Assembly: GCF_017377655.1 (NCBI RefSeq)
Contig: NZ_JAFREL010000016.1
Coordinates: forward strand, 62,001-126,000
Direction: 5' to 3'
DNA from: Candidatus Enterococcus ferrettii
Lineage (GTDB): Bacteria > Bacillota > Bacilli > Lactobacillales > Enterococcaceae
DNA length: 64,000 nucleotides
Made by a program: the position numbers and the translations under genes. Below, in pieces: positions 17,632 to 27,241 of this stretch. Each line of letters starts with the position of its first letter. The stretch's first letter is position 1. The notes under the pieces are model-generated. The model made no database searches and had not been told where the DNA came from. It saw only the letters and a program-made list of their open reading frames with translations.

Positions 17632-17849
17632 AAAATGCAGAACCATCTACTAGATTATTTAGCAAAGGGATGTGCCCTGTCTTACCCTGCATCCAGTGGA
17701 AATCTCTCATTTACAATTTGGGCTATGGAGCAGCATATGTTTTTTCGTTAATAGTAGGTTTACTTAGTTTTATGGCGTTTAGTTTCCCATGGGCAGTAAA
17801 GCAATGGAGACTAATGAAGTCTAATAATGCAGCCAAGATACTGAAATGA
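17628..17849 (+). CDS. Possible small membrane protein
   Basis: 73 aa if started at TTG 17628, overlapping the MerR stop; an ATG at 17670 preceded by AAAGGG would give 59 aa. One hydrophobic segment (LGYGAAYVFSLIVGLLSFMAFSF) and a basic end. No family recognised. Position downstream of the double-MerR gene suggests the same transcript. Confidence 0.35.
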   Translation: MKNAEPSTRLFSKGMCPVLPCIQWKSLIYNLGYGAAYVFSLIVGLLSFMAFSFPWAVKQWRLMKSNNAAKILK

Positions 17850-17855
17850 TTTTTA

Positions 17856-17993
17856 TTGATAAAATATATATTATTGCTATTAGGATTTTTGGCTCTAACG
17901 TATGTCTTTACTTTTTTTATTGGGATCTATGGGGCTCTTGTCCCATTAGGTATAACAAAAAGATCCCTTAGATTAGTTGCGACTAACTACTAA
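17856..17993 (+). CDS. Possible 45-residue membrane peptide
   Basis: TTG-started frame of 45 aa, seven bases after the previous small ORF. One strong transmembrane segment (YILLLLGFLALTYVFTFFIG) and a basic tail; its last codons run into the terminator stem. The ribosome site is poor, so it may be chance coding, although two hydrophobic small frames in series are notable. Confidence 0.25.
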   Translation: MIKYILLLLGFLALTYVFTFFIGIYGALVPLGITKRSLRLVATNY

Positions 17994-18003
17994 GAGATCT
18001 TTT
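17957..18003. terminator. Bidirectional terminator
   Basis: AAAAGATCCCTTAG pairs with CTAAGAGATCTTTT, with an inner TTAGTTGCGACTAA stem. It serves the rightward MerR unit and the leftward DUF3114-like gene. Confidence 0.85.
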
Positions 18004-18005
18004 AA

Positions 18006-19016
18006 TTATTTATGTTTTCTAATCAGCAGTTTGGCCATCAAAAAGAAAATGATGAACACGCCCCACTTTTTACCTATATTCTTTCTATGAGCATACGGTT
18101 CTGGATTGCGATCAACTTCTCGCCAATGATACTCCAGCTTGTCCTGAGGGTTGTTCCATTCCTTCCCCAACTTTTTCCTTAAAGGATAATCCAAATGAAT
18201 TGGCGGCAAACTATCTAAGCGTCGATGAACATTATCGTTGCGATCGGCATAATTAAAGGACTCCCCATTTAGAATCTGCTGTTGAAAATAGTGCCATTCT
18301 GCATAAGTAGGATATCGTTCCTTATAATAGAAGAAATCCGTTATTACTTTCCCAACTTCATCCATTTCCAATACATTCCACTGACTGACAAAACGTCCCG
18401 CAGGATCCAAAATAAATTCAGAGTGAAAATCCGGAGTAACCCTCTTGCGGTTCTCATTCCCAGCCAAATAAGTTGTTTGGTATTTATTATGAAGCCTTGC
18501 ACGTTCAGCTCTCAGTCCGTGTCCACCTAGACCACCTGCTTTTTTTGGCGCATGAACATAGGCTGCTAGCGCATCTTCATCTGCTTGGCCTAGTATTCCA
18601 AAGTTTTTTCGGATATATCGGATATTTTGACGATCCAAATACATTCGCAGCTGATGAACTCGAGGATCATCCAAAAGCTTTCCTTGGTAGGCCTGTTGAA
18701 TTGTCTTTGCCAATAAGTTCAAAAAATCGTTGTGTGGTGCCAGTTCTGGATCAATTTTATAAGGACCGGTAAGCTGTAAAGTTCCTTCTTCTATTTGCGC
18801 ACCTAACTGTTCCAGTAATAGAACTACCTTTTCACTAGCCGTATGATTGGATGCTCTAAACATCTTAGTATAAATCGTTGAACCGACCAAACGACTTTGC
18901 TGAATTATTTCTTGTTCCTTCTCCCGAGCTTCTTTTAAGGACAAACTGCGAACTGCTCGTGTTGTTTCACTTGAAAGGGCACGTTGAGCTGCATCGTCCC
19001 AAATTATTGGTCTCAT
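18006..19016 (-). CDS. Conserved hypothetical, probably DUF3114
   Basis: 336 aa. Mostly helical, charged, with a conserved-looking core (QLRMYLDRQNIRYIRKNFGILGQADEDALAAYVHAPKK region at about 120-165) and a hydrophobic C-terminal segment (GVFIIFFLMAKLL) followed by RKHK, so possibly tail-anchored. The overall pattern resembles DUF3114 proteins of streptococci and enterococci; function unknown. Good GAGGAG ribosome site and a terminator. Confidence 0.65.
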   Translation of the reverse strand: MRPIIWDDAAQRALSSETTRAVRSLSLKEAREKEQEIIQQSRLVGSTIYTKMFRASNHTASEKVVLLLEQLGAQIEEGTLQLTGPYKIDPELAPHNDFLNLLAKTIQQAYQGKLLDDPRVHQLRMYLDRQNIRYIRKNFGILGQADEDALAAYVHAPKKAGGLGGHGLRAERARLHNKYQTTYLAGNENRKRVTPDFHSEFILDPAGRFVSQWNVLEMDEVGKVITDFFYYKERYPTYAEWHYFQQQILNGESFNYADRNDNVHRRLDSLPPIHLDYPLRKKLGKEWNNPQDKLEYHWREVDRNPEPYAHRKNIGKKWGVFIIFFLMAKLLIRKHK

Positions 19017-19095
19017 TATCTGCTCTCCTCACCTGTTGTCATCAAAAGAACTATGTTTACGCTAGATGACCAGCATGAACATAGCTCTTTTGCTT

Positions 19096-19446
19096 TTAAC
19101 TAAAAAAGTAATTTTTCAATTTGATGTTGCTGTCGACATACTGATTATCACACATTAACTGGAAGCTGTTCAAGCGTGGATTAAAATCCATCAGAACTTT
19201 TTCAACTAATAGTGGTGCAGCTTCTTTGGAAGAATAAACAGTAAAGATGGGGTTTTCCATTGGTATTAGCTCGACCTCCCCTTCCGTAAATAAAGGGATG
19301 ATCTGGAACTGACTTCCTTTGGCACACGAGTGATCGCTCATGGATGTCGCCTCAATTTCTTTAGTTAGAGCGATCAAGAAAGCTTTTTTATCGCCAACTT
19401 TATCTAATAATACTTCCGCTGCTTGATCAGATACTACTATTTGCAT
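19096..19446 (-). CDS. HesB-like iron-sulfur biosynthesis family protein
   Basis: 116 aa. Opens MQIVVSDQAAEVLLDKVG like A-type carrier/HesB-like proteins of Firmicutes. The three Cys of true A-type carriers are absent; only Cys in DHSCAKG and LMCDN are seen, so a scaffold role is doubtful. Strong GAGGAGG ribosome site; single-gene unit. Confidence 0.65.
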   Translation of the reverse strand: MQIVVSDQAAEVLLDKVGDKKAFLIALTKEIEATSMSDHSCAKGSQFQIIPLFTEGEVELIPMENPIFTVYSSKEAAPLLVEKVLMDFNPRLNSFQLMCDNQYVDSNIKLKNYFFS

Positions 19447-19534
19447 TATTTCTCCTCCTCACAGCCAAGCTTATGCTTTTATTTGTAAAGGGTTCACTAC
19501 TTAATTGTTTCCATGATTAATCTCAGTTGATGAA

Positions 19535-19563
19535 AGGCTGTTATCTCTGAATTTTGACAGCCT
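19535..19563 (-). terminator. Weak hairpin after the GT8 pair
   Basis: AGGCTGT and ACAGCCT form a 7-bp stem around a 15-nt loop, with a poor T-run on the minus strand. Confidence 0.4.
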
Positions 19564-19602
19564 GCCGCAGCAGTTCCTGTCCGTCAAATAATCAGAATAT
19601 GT

Positions 19603-20502
19603 TTATCGTGCAACCTTGCCATAATGTGTAGTGGAAACATAAGTTACTGCATTTTTTTTATAAAGAGGCTTTTTTGAAAAGGCTGTCTTTCTAGCATATT
19701 TTAAATAGTACCCTTTTAGTGGAGAAGTAAATTCATCACTCCAAGGTTTTACATGTCCAGAAAAGTGAATAATACTTGGCGCTTTACGTGTTTCTTCGTA
19801 CGTTTTTTCGCCGGTTGGATTAGGATGCGTTACTTCCTTTTTCATAATATAGCTTTGTGCATTCCATTGTGGGTGCAAGGGCAGCCACTGATCAAGCAGA
19901 ATTGCGTTTAAAGCATCTTGGTCATGAAACTTCAGCTTTTCTGGATTGTTTTTGATGAAGTCCAATACTCGCCTCGTAACATTTTCATCTAACCATTTTT
20001 TTACATTGATTAGCATTAATCCAGAATTGAAGTACAGCTTAGAATCAGTATCTATCCCCATAAGCTCCAAACGATTATGGAATCCAGCATCTTCAACTGC
20101 TGCTAAGGTATAGTTCCCTAAGTCCATTTTCCACAGTTCGTCAATATCAGTTACTGCAATCATATCACAGTCTAGATATAACAACTTATCTACCTTTTTG
20201 CCCCGGAATAATTCAGGAATAGCAATTCTGAAGTATGCTGTTTGTGGAATCCGGTCGCTTTCAACAACGTTTTTGAAATATTTCTTGTTGATATTTAAAA
20301 ACTGAAGGGTTGCTTGATAATTTGCCATCGTGTCCAGCATTAGTTGTTTGCTCTTGTAATCGATGTTGTCGTCAATTACGTAAAAATCAAAGGTTGCTTG
20401 CTTATTTTTACAGTTTTCTAAGATTGAAACAAACAGGGCAGAAACATGAGGTGCAAAGGCTGCATTACTGCTTGAAACAATCGTAATTCTCTCTTTACTC
20501 AT
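19603..20502 (-). CDS. Glycosyltransferase family 8
   Basis: 299 aa. GT-A fold retaining transferase with DxD metal motif at 111-113 (LLYLDCDMI), FNSGLMLINVKKW and HFSGHVKPW. GT8 enzymes of this type in Gram-positives add glucose or galactose to surface glycans or glycoproteins. Its ATG overlaps the upstream GT8 stop by one base (TAATG), so the two are translationally coupled. Acceptor unknown. Confidence 0.9.
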   Translation of the reverse strand: MSKERITIVSSSNAAFAPHVSALFVSILENCKNKQATFDFYVIDDNIDYKSKQLMLDTMANYQATLQFLNINKKYFKNVVESDRIPQTAYFRIAIPELFRGKKVDKLLYLDCDMIAVTDIDELWKMDLGNYTLAAVEDAGFHNRLELMGIDTDSKLYFNSGLMLINVKKWLDENVTRRVLDFIKNNPEKLKFHDQDALNAILLDQWLPLHPQWNAQSYIMKKEVTHPNPTGEKTYEETRKAPSIIHFSGHVKPWSDEFTSPLKGYYLKYARKTAFSKKPLYKKNAVTYVSTTHYGKVAR

Positions 20503-21353
20503 TATGCTTTCACCGCTTTCTTAAAAATACTATCTGCTAATAAATCCATATATTGTTCTTGGTAAGGATGTCCTTCTAATGTGTTCCAGGGTTTATCGTG
20601 CCCAGTAAAGTGGACAATCGCAGGTGTTTCATTGCCTTCCTTGTACAATATTCTATATAGAGGATTTGGGGCCGGATGTCGGTTGAAAATAAGTGACGAC
20701 TGCATGTTCCATTTAGGGTGAAGTGGTGCCCAGTCTTCGTATAAGACGGCGTTCAAGGCATCTTGATCGTGATAAATGATGCGATCTCCGTGATTTCTTA
20801 AAAAATCAATCGTCTTCTCCGTAATCTGACGATTGTTCCAACGTTCGATATCAATTACCATGACGCCTGAGTTGAAATAATAATCTTTGGAATCAATCCC
20901 TAACCGTTCCAACGCCTTAGTTTGCCCTGGATCAATCACAGCTCCGATGGTCTTTTGCTTTAAATTTTGTCGGTAAAGCTCTGCTACATCATCTAGAATC
21001 AATGTATCCGCATCTATATAAAGCACTTTTTTATAGTTGTATTTTTTCAAAATTTTAGGTAAGGAAATTCGGTAGTAGGCTGTCGTAGTAATATGGTCAC
21101 TGACCAAGAAGTCTTCATACACTTGACCATCAACAGTTAGGTACTGGATAGTCGCCTTGTCTGATTTATTTTGAACTGTTTCCTTCAGTTTTTCTTTACT
21201 GGCTGTAGAAATTTCATCATCAATTACATAAATATTCAATGAAACCTCTTTTGATATATGATCCAGCAAAGAACCAAGCATCACGCTCAGGTAAGGAGCG
21301 TAATTCTCATCTGATGCAGTTACCACTGGTATCGTATTTTTCTGGGATAACAT
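20502..21353 (-). CDS. Glycosyltransferase family 8 (second copy)
   Basis: 283 aa. DxD at 114-116 (LYIDADTLI), YFNSGVMVIDIERW, HFTGHDKPW. Clearly paralogous to the downstream GT8 gene but diverged, so the two probably add successive sugars to one acceptor. Good AAAGGAG site. The 304-base gap upstream (21354-21657) shows no gene. Confidence 0.9.
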   Translation of the reverse strand: MLSQKNTIPVVTASDENYAPYLSVMLGSLLDHISKEVSLNIYVIDDEISTASKEKLKETVQNKSDKATIQYLTVDGQVYEDFLVSDHITTTAYYRISLPKILKKYNYKKVLYIDADTLILDDVAELYRQNLKQKTIGAVIDPGQTKALERLGIDSKDYYFNSGVMVIDIERWNNRQITEKTIDFLRNHGDRIIYHDQDALNAVLYEDWAPLHPKWNMQSSLIFNRHPAPNPLYRILYKEGNETPAIVHFTGHDKPWNTLEGHPYQEQYMDLLADSIFKKAVKA

Positions 21354-21657
21354 AAAATATCACTCCTTTGCTTAATTATGTTCGTCTTTTACCCTATTTC
21401 TATAACATACATTAGACCCATTCTTTTCTTTTAGCAAAAAAATTGCTTGTTATCCCTATCATTTTGTCACCAAATTCGGAAAAAATTGATCGAATCGACG
21501 TTTTTTAGCGGTATAACAACAGTTAAGATTCTTTAAACATTTAAGAAATTACTTGTCTCTGTTCAACTATTTTGCCATTATTAAGCATTAAACTTCTCAA
21601 ATAGGAAAAATTGGACTACCCTTAAAATAGAATATTTTCTAAAAAGGATGGATAAAT

Positions 21658-22467
21658 ATGAAGTTAGCAGCAATCGATCTTGATGGTACGTTACTGAATC
21701 ATCTAGGTGAAATCCCTAAGAAAAACCAGGAGGCTCTGCAAACCTTTAACCAGCAGGGAGGCACAATTGTCCTGGCTACTGGACGATCGATCCTTTCTGT
21801 TAAAAAGGTATTTGCTCAGCTTTCCATAGATGGTTATGTTTTAGCTTCCAACGGCGCCTACATAGCAAAGGTAGAAAAAGGGGAAACGACTTCTGTGTTA
21901 AAGCGATTCGATATCCCTGCAAAAACGATTAATCAAGCTTTCCATTTGGCTGAACAAATTGGTGTAACCATTGTAGCTAGTCGTGAAACACAGGATGACC
22001 GGATTACTTTTGATGCTTCCCCAGTCGAGGTGGACAGTCCTTATTATGCGCAATTTCAGCTACAAGATTCTTCTACCGAAGAGTTGTTAAAGAAGATCAA
22101 TGATGGTAGTCTCAATTACTTTAAGCTGGCCTTTAACGATACAGATGTTGATAAGTTGGCCGTTTTGCGGAAAATGTTTGAATCGGCGGGTATTCCTTCA
22201 GTTTACACGGATATTCACTGGCTGGAGATTATGGCTGATGGAGTAAATAAAGGCACCTCTCTTACGTTCTTGGCTGACTATCTTCAGATTGATCCAGAAG
22301 AAGTCGTAGCCTTTGGTGATCAGGAAAATGACATTGAAATGTTGAAAGTCAGCGGTGTTGGTGTGGCGATGGACAATGCCTTAGAGCCAGTCAAAGCAAT
22401 TGCCCAACAAGTCACTACCTCTAATGAAGAAGCAGGTGTAGCTGAAGTCTTGGAGGAATATTTATAA
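21658..22467 (+). CDS. Cof-type HAD-IIB phosphatase
   Basis: 269 aa. Motif I AIDLDGTLLN, motif II VLATGRS, motif IV FGDQENDIEML, with the C2B cap between. The family dephosphorylates sugar phosphates and cofactors such as FMN or PLP; substrate not inferable. Monocistronic, AAAGGATGG ribosome site. Confidence 0.92.
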   Translation: MKLAAIDLDGTLLNHLGEIPKKNQEALQTFNQQGGTIVLATGRSILSVKKVFAQLSIDGYVLASNGAYIAKVEKGETTSVLKRFDIPAKTINQAFHLAEQIGVTIVASRETQDDRITFDASPVEVDSPYYAQFQLQDSSTEELLKKINDGSLNYFKLAFNDTDVDKLAVLRKMFESAGIPSVYTDIHWLEIMADGVNKGTSLTFLADYLQIDPEEVVAFGDQENDIEMLKVSGVGVAMDNALEPVKAIAQQVTTSNEEAGVAEVLEEYL

Positions 22468-22475
22468 GTGCAATG

Positions 22476-22505
22476 AAAGAGGACAATCTGACGATTGTCC
22501 TCTTT
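22476..22505. terminator. Bidirectional terminator
   Basis: AAAGAGGACAATC pairs exactly with GATTGTCCTCTTT (4-nt loop), with a T-run on the plus strand. Lies between convergent HAD and mannosidase genes. Confidence 0.92.
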
Positions 22506-22513
22506 TTTGCGTT

Positions 22514-25189
22514 TTATTCTACATATAAAGTGATGAACTTGGCATGAGCAACCTCAGGTAAGCTCACCGTTTGATCTTGCAGTTCCAGTTCTGCTACTGT
22601 CTCTTCTTTAAGATTTACCAATTCCACTTTTTGAACTTCTTGTTTAAACTTAATCGCGGCATGACAAGTTTCCTTAAGTTTTCCGTTATACAGTCGAATA
22701 ATACAGCCCTCCCGTTTCTCGGCCTTCTTGACTACACTTAGCGTCAAATCACCAACAACTTCTGCCATACTATAGCTAGTTGCTAGAGTTTTAGGCTCAT
22801 CTCCCAAAGTGAAGTTCAACCGCGAGTTTAAGAATTCAGCAGCTTGATACAACTGAACCGGGGATACTGCTATCTTGGCAATATTTGCCACATCAGCCTG
22901 GTTGAAGCTGCCAGCAAAGTAGTAAGCAGAAAATGAGAATTCCAGTCTTTTGTGCAGCTGAGCATCAGGGGTGGCAATAACTGTTTCCCCAGAAGCACGG
23001 CCTGGACGATACATCAGGTTTTCTTTACCCATGAAGCCATAGGTTCGAAAGATTGTTAAACGAATAGTATCGTAATTTTCTCCAACAATTTCATACTCTC
23101 TTACCCCTTTTGGCAGAATTGCAGCACCTCGCTGGTCATTAAAAAGACTGACAAACGTCTGGCAGGTTTCAATCGCAATTGGTTGTTCGTTCCATTGCTC
23201 TTTATTCGCCTCCCACAGTTTCATTTCTTTTTCAAAAACCACCGGTCGCTGAATTGTGCCAAATTGCTGATCCGCTGTCGAGAATTTTGACGGAATATTG
23301 GTATCAAACAAGACACAAATACGATGACTATCAACAGACTGATTGTCTGCCTTTAAATGGAAATCAATAACTGGCGAATCCTGCTTCACTGTTACTTCCA
23401 GTGAAATCGGCAGCTGGACGGTTGCTTTTTTTGCTGCTCGTTCTTCCAAATTAGCTGGTACTTGCAGCACAAAAGAACTTTTAATCGTTTTTAGTACGCT
23501 CGATTCATGCACCTCGATTACCGGTTCAAAATCAATGGATGAGATTACCCAATCCTTTTCCGGTGGAGAATAATTAAAGGAATCACCATTATCGCCATTT
23601 TCTTCGATAATCCCTTGTTCGTTATAAAGTACCTGAGCTGCTTTGTCGAAGATGTCAAAGGAGCCATTGGCATTTACGGTAATTCGATAATAGTTGTTTT
23701 CAATCGTACGATTAGTGGTCCTTTCAAACGTCTGGTAACTGTTACCGGATAGATCAATAGTTAGCTGTGTGTAGCCTAGACTCGGCAGTTGACCGGCAGC
23801 TACCGCAATTTTGGCTTTGTAAACCTTTGTAGGATGGTAATAATCCTTGGTTGGATTTAATATATTTCCTTGATTCAGCACATAATCAGTCTGATCAATC
23901 ATTTCCAACACAGTGTAGGAAACCGACTGCCCCGCTTCATCTAGAATGGCGAATTCTTTTTGCGGTAAGTAGACCTCCGCTTCCACAACTTCATTCCGAG
24001 GATGGTCATAAGGATTAAACAACGTAAAAGTTATCGGTGTATTCTTCGACTCTTTAATCGTTGTCGCAATTTGGCGCATGGTCAATTCCACTAAATTCAT
24101 AGCAATATCGCGAGCCTGCTTATAGCGCATATAAACATCCTCGTTCGTGTTGTCGGATACACAAGAACCAATGGAATCATGCGCAGCATTCTCGAACATC
24201 AGCTTCCAAATTTCCTTAACCGTTTCCACTGGATACTCAAAACCTAGCTGCTTCGCAATGGTTAATATAGGTTCCATCACATTGGTTAAGTAATGCTGAA
24301 TCTGTGTATTTAAGGCCTTTAAATCAGAGCGGGAAGAGAAGATGGTCTTATGAATCCGCATTAGCTTTCCGTTAATCAGCTCACCAGCAATTTCCTCCAG
24401 CTCTGGCTGCTGCTCTTTAATGGCCGCGATATACTTTTCAATGGTCGATATATGCAATTCGTATTCGTCTTGATACAACGCATTCATTTGTTCGATTAGT
24501 TCCGGTAAGTTTTCGCGAACTGGCGCTTGGTCGAAACCGTTTGGAAAGTACACTTGATCAGTGGCGCTGCGCGACCAGGTAGTTTTGAAAGGTTCTTCGT
24601 GAAGAAAATCCGCTAAAGCTTCCTTGTTCTCAGGAATTGCTCCGCCAATGTAATAGCCGCTAGGTATTTGAAAGGCCGTAACGCTTGAACCGTCCTCCCC
24701 TTTCCAAACAAACTCTGTCTGCTTCACTTCGTCATCACTAACACCCCGCCAGAACAGCGTATCCTCAATGCCGAACTGCTGATAAATTTGTGGCATACTA
24801 GCTGCTTGACCAAAGGAATCTGGGACATAGCCGACATTCATGTAATCACCAAACGCTTCACAAACCTGCATACCATAAAGCATGTTGCGAACAATACTTT
24901 CGCCAGAAATTACTAGCTGGTCGGTCTGAGTATACCAAGGTCCGATAATCAGTTGACCAGCTTGAACCAATTTTCTTATTCGGTTTCGATCTTGGGGACG
25001 CCAGTTTAAATAGTCATCCAATAATGAAGCTTGGCCATCTAAAATAAAATGATCATACGTGTCGTCCTTTTCTAGCTGCGTCAAAACTTTTTGCAAATCG
25101 TGCATCAAATATATTTTGGAACGACTAGTGGTAAAATACCACTCCCGATCCCAGTGACTATGGGGAACTACGTGTACAGTTTTTTTCAT
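22514..25189 (-). CDS. mngB: GH38 alpha-mannosidase (mannosylglycerate hydrolase-like)
   Basis: 891 aa, full length for bacterial GH38. Zn and catalytic motifs: HSHWDREW (His10, His12, Asp14) and nucleophile Asp124 in VPDSFGQA; NAAHDSIGSCVSD further on supplies another metal ligand. Cytoplasmic, with a C-terminal beta-sandwich. In E. coli MngB hydrolyses 2-O-(6-phospho-alpha-mannosyl)-glycerate delivered by the MngA PTS. Here it lies last in an EIIA-EIIB-EIIC-mannosidase operon, which fits that role; another alpha-mannoside is possible. A hairpin precedes it and may lower its expression relative to the PTS genes. Confidence 0.88.
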   Translation of the reverse strand: MKKTVHVVPHSHWDREWYFTTSRSKIYLMHDLQKVLTQLEKDDTYDHFILDGQASLLDDYLNWRPQDRNRIRKLVQAGQLIIGPWYTQTDQLVISGESIVRNMLYGMQVCEAFGDYMNVGYVPDSFGQAASMPQIYQQFGIEDTLFWRGVSDDEVKQTEFVWKGEDGSSVTAFQIPSGYYIGGAIPENKEALADFLHEEPFKTTWSRSATDQVYFPNGFDQAPVRENLPELIEQMNALYQDEYELHISTIEKYIAAIKEQQPELEEIAGELINGKLMRIHKTIFSSRSDLKALNTQIQHYLTNVMEPILTIAKQLGFEYPVETVKEIWKLMFENAAHDSIGSCVSDNTNEDVYMRYKQARDIAMNLVELTMRQIATTIKESKNTPITFTLFNPYDHPRNEVVEAEVYLPQKEFAILDEAGQSVSYTVLEMIDQTDYVLNQGNILNPTKDYYHPTKVYKAKIAVAAGQLPSLGYTQLTIDLSGNSYQTFERTTNRTIENNYYRITVNANGSFDIFDKAAQVLYNEQGIIEENGDNGDSFNYSPPEKDWVISSIDFEPVIEVHESSVLKTIKSSFVLQVPANLEERAAKKATVQLPISLEVTVKQDSPVIDFHLKADNQSVDSHRICVLFDTNIPSKFSTADQQFGTIQRPVVFEKEMKLWEANKEQWNEQPIAIETCQTFVSLFNDQRGAAILPKGVREYEIVGENYDTIRLTIFRTYGFMGKENLMYRPGRASGETVIATPDAQLHKRLEFSFSAYYFAGSFNQADVANIAKIAVSPVQLYQAAEFLNSRLNFTLGDEPKTLATSYSMAEVVGDLTLSVVKKAEKREGCIIRLYNGKLKETCHAAIKFKQEVQKVELVNLKEETVAELELQDQTVSLPEVAHAKFITLYVE

Positions 25190-25210
25190 TGGTCAACTAC
25201 CCTTCTTGTA

Positions 25211-25256
25211 ATAAAAGAGGCACTTGACGATTTTCCACCGTCAGTGCCCGTTTTTT
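25211..25256 (-). terminator. Intercistronic hairpin before mngB
   Basis: GGCACTGACG/CGTCAAGTGCC stem on the minus strand followed by TCTTTTATT. Located between EIIC and the mannosidase; probably a partial terminator setting stoichiometry. Confidence 0.6.
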
Positions 25257-26358
25257 AATTTTCAAAACTAATATCAATATCCTCTATATCGACTTCTTCG
25301 TCACCTTCAGCATCTACTTTGTTGAAGTTTACAAACAAAGGGGCTAAAAATCCGATGAAAGCAGCGCCAGCAAATAAACCAACTAGATATGCCCAGCCGT
25401 TACCAACTGTAAAGAAGCCATAAATCCCACCTACTGGCGGCATTTTGTCATACATACCTAAAGCAATCCCTAGACCAGAGGCAATTGCACCGCCGATCAT
25501 ATTAATCGGCACTAATTTTAGTGGACTAACTAAAGTAAAAGGAATTGCTCCTTCGGTAATACCTATAAAACCCATGATAAAGTTGTTACGGCCGGCATCC
25601 AATAATTCGGCATTGAAGCGTTTCTTATGGAAAACAGTCGCTAAAGCATAACCAAACGGTACGGCACAAATGGCTACATTGACAATAATTGCTGGTAAAT
25701 AAACACCTTCTGCTAATAGAACATTACCGGCCATCCAGGCAGCTTTATTGACTGGTCCACCTAAATCAGAACCAATCATGGCACCCATAATCATTGCCAG
25801 CAAGACTTTGTTTACATCATTAGCAATCATTGAACGAATCCATTCAACTAAGCTAGTATTAATCCAGGCTAATGGTTCTGACAGCAGCGCTCCCATAACG
25901 ATCGCCACCGATAAAGTAGCAATTAAAGGTAAAATCACTAATGGCATTACACCTGAAAAAGATTCTGGCAGTTTAATTTTATTTTTTGCAATTTTCACTA
26001 AGTAACCTGCTAGGAAACCAGCGATTACCGCTCCTAAGAATCCGGCATTCGTACTGGTAGCTACTGCTCCACCAATAAAACCAGCTCCTAATGCTGCTTT
26101 GTCACCGATAGAATAAGCAATAAATCCAGCTAACACAGTATTAATAAGTCCGATTCCGGTCCAACCAACTTGTTCAATTGCATATAGTGCATGCTTGAAC
26201 CCTTCTGCTTCAGCGTAAGGGTCCAGACTGGTCAAGCCCATTCCTAAAGCGATCATCTTAGGTATCGCAACTACTAAGGATGCCCCAATGATCAGCGGCA
26301 GAACAAAACTGATCCCACTCATCAAGTGTCCTTTTACTTCTGCTAAACTTTTCTTCAC
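25255..26358 (-). CDS. PTS fructose-family EIIC (mannosylglycerate-type)
   Basis: 367 aa, starting at GTG 26358 with AGGAGGAG 10 nt upstream. About ten hydrophobic segments with fructose-family EIIC features: SGISFVLPLIIGASLVV, the GGPVNKAAW cytosolic motif and GITEGAIPF. EIIA, EIIB and EIIC are separate chains here, unlike the fused MngA of E. coli. Acidic C-terminus (EGDEEVDIEDIDISFEN). Confidence 0.9.
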   Translation of the reverse strand: MKKSLAEVKGHLMSGISFVLPLIIGASLVVAIPKMIALGMGLTSLDPYAEAEGFKHALYAIEQVGWTGIGLINTVLAGFIAYSIGDKAALGAGFIGGAVATSTNAGFLGAVIAGFLAGYLVKIAKNKIKLPESFSGVMPLVILPLIATLSVAIVMGALLSEPLAWINTSLVEWIRSMIANDVNKVLLAMIMGAMIGSDLGGPVNKAAWMAGNVLLAEGVYLPAIIVNVAICAVPFGYALATVFHKKRFNAELLDAGRNNFIMGFIGITEGAIPFTLVSPLKLVPINMIGGAIASGLGIALGMYDKMPPVGGIYGFFTVGNGWAYLVGLFAGAAFIGFLAPLFVNFNKVDAEGDEEVDIEDIDISFEN

Positions 26359-26382
26359 TTTGTATTCTCCTCCTGTTTATTG

Positions 26383-26709
26383 CTAGTTTGCGGCGCTTCT
26401 TTGCTGAACCGCTGCGACACATTTTTTCAAAACAGCTTCTGGTGCTTTAATACAGGTATTAATGTTTACTCTTAGCTGTGGTTTTCCTTCAAAGCGATCC
26501 AGGCCTTCTACTTTTTGATCGGTTGCCAGCAAAACAAAATCTGCTTCATTGGCTTCCTTTTGACTAATTTTGTTGACTTGGCCTAAAGAACCTTGTTGTT
26601 CAATTTTTACATCGTAGCCTAATTTTACTCCGGCTTTTTCTAAAGCCTTAGCGGCCATTGGTGTGTGGGCCAAACCGGCAGGACATGCTGAGATTCCGAC
26701 AATTTTCAT
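26383..26709 (-). CDS. PTS fructose-family EIIB
   Basis: 108 aa. MKIVGISACPAGLAHTPMAA carries the phosphorylated Cys9 in the fructose-type EIIB loop CPAGLAHT. Overlaps the EIIA stop by 4 bp (ATGA). Transfers phosphate from EIIA to the incoming sugar. Confidence 0.93.
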   Translation of the reverse strand: MKIVGISACPAGLAHTPMAAKALEKAGVKLGYDVKIEQQGSLGQVNKISQKEANEADFVLLATDQKVEGLDRFEGKPQLRVNINTCIKAPEAVLKKCVAAVQQRSAAN

Positions 26710-27167
26710 ACGATTTTCTCTCCAATCATTTCTTTACTAATACGTTGAGCCAAAAAGCTTTTATCCTGGTGCTGCTGAATATCCTCAATAAAAGTTTCTT
26801 CCATTAAAGCAGTTGCTAAACGGCTTAACATTTCTAAATGCAAGGTACCAGCTTCCTCTAATGGTACTAATAAGGCAAATACATGCTGAACGGCTGAATC
26901 ATCAAATGTCTCCCAAGGCACTGATTGTTTCAATCGTGCATATAAAACAGTTGGGGTTAAAACATAAGCAGACTTGGCATGGGGAATCGCAAAGCCTGCT
27001 TGCAGACCAGTGGAAAATTGCTGCTCTCTCTCCATAAAGGCCGCACTGACTTTTTCGGTTTCTTCTACCACATTTAACTCTTTGGCATAATTGGCCAGGA
27101 GCATGAATAGTTCTTCTTGACTGTCGGCTGATACATCTAATAGTATATTTTTTTCGGTAAAGTTCAT
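26706..27167 (-). CDS. PTS fructose/Ntr-type EIIA
   Basis: 153 aa. His63 in GFAIPHAKSAYV is the phosphorylation site. First gene of the operon, with AAAGGAGG upstream. It accepts phosphate from HPr, and could also signal the sugar to the PRD regulator encoded divergently. Confidence 0.93.
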   Translation of the reverse strand: MNFTEKNILLDVSADSQEELFMLLANYAKELNVVEETEKVSAAFMEREQQFSTGLQAGFAIPHAKSAYVLTPTVLYARLKQSVPWETFDDSAVQHVFALLVPLEEAGTLHLEMLSRLATALMEETFIEDIQQHQDKSFLAQRISKEMIGEKIV

Positions 27168-27241
27168 GTTGAACCTCCTTTCCGGTTGGTTATTACATGC
27201 TTAACTTTACGGGATCAAGCCTTAGGTGTAAACACTTCCAA

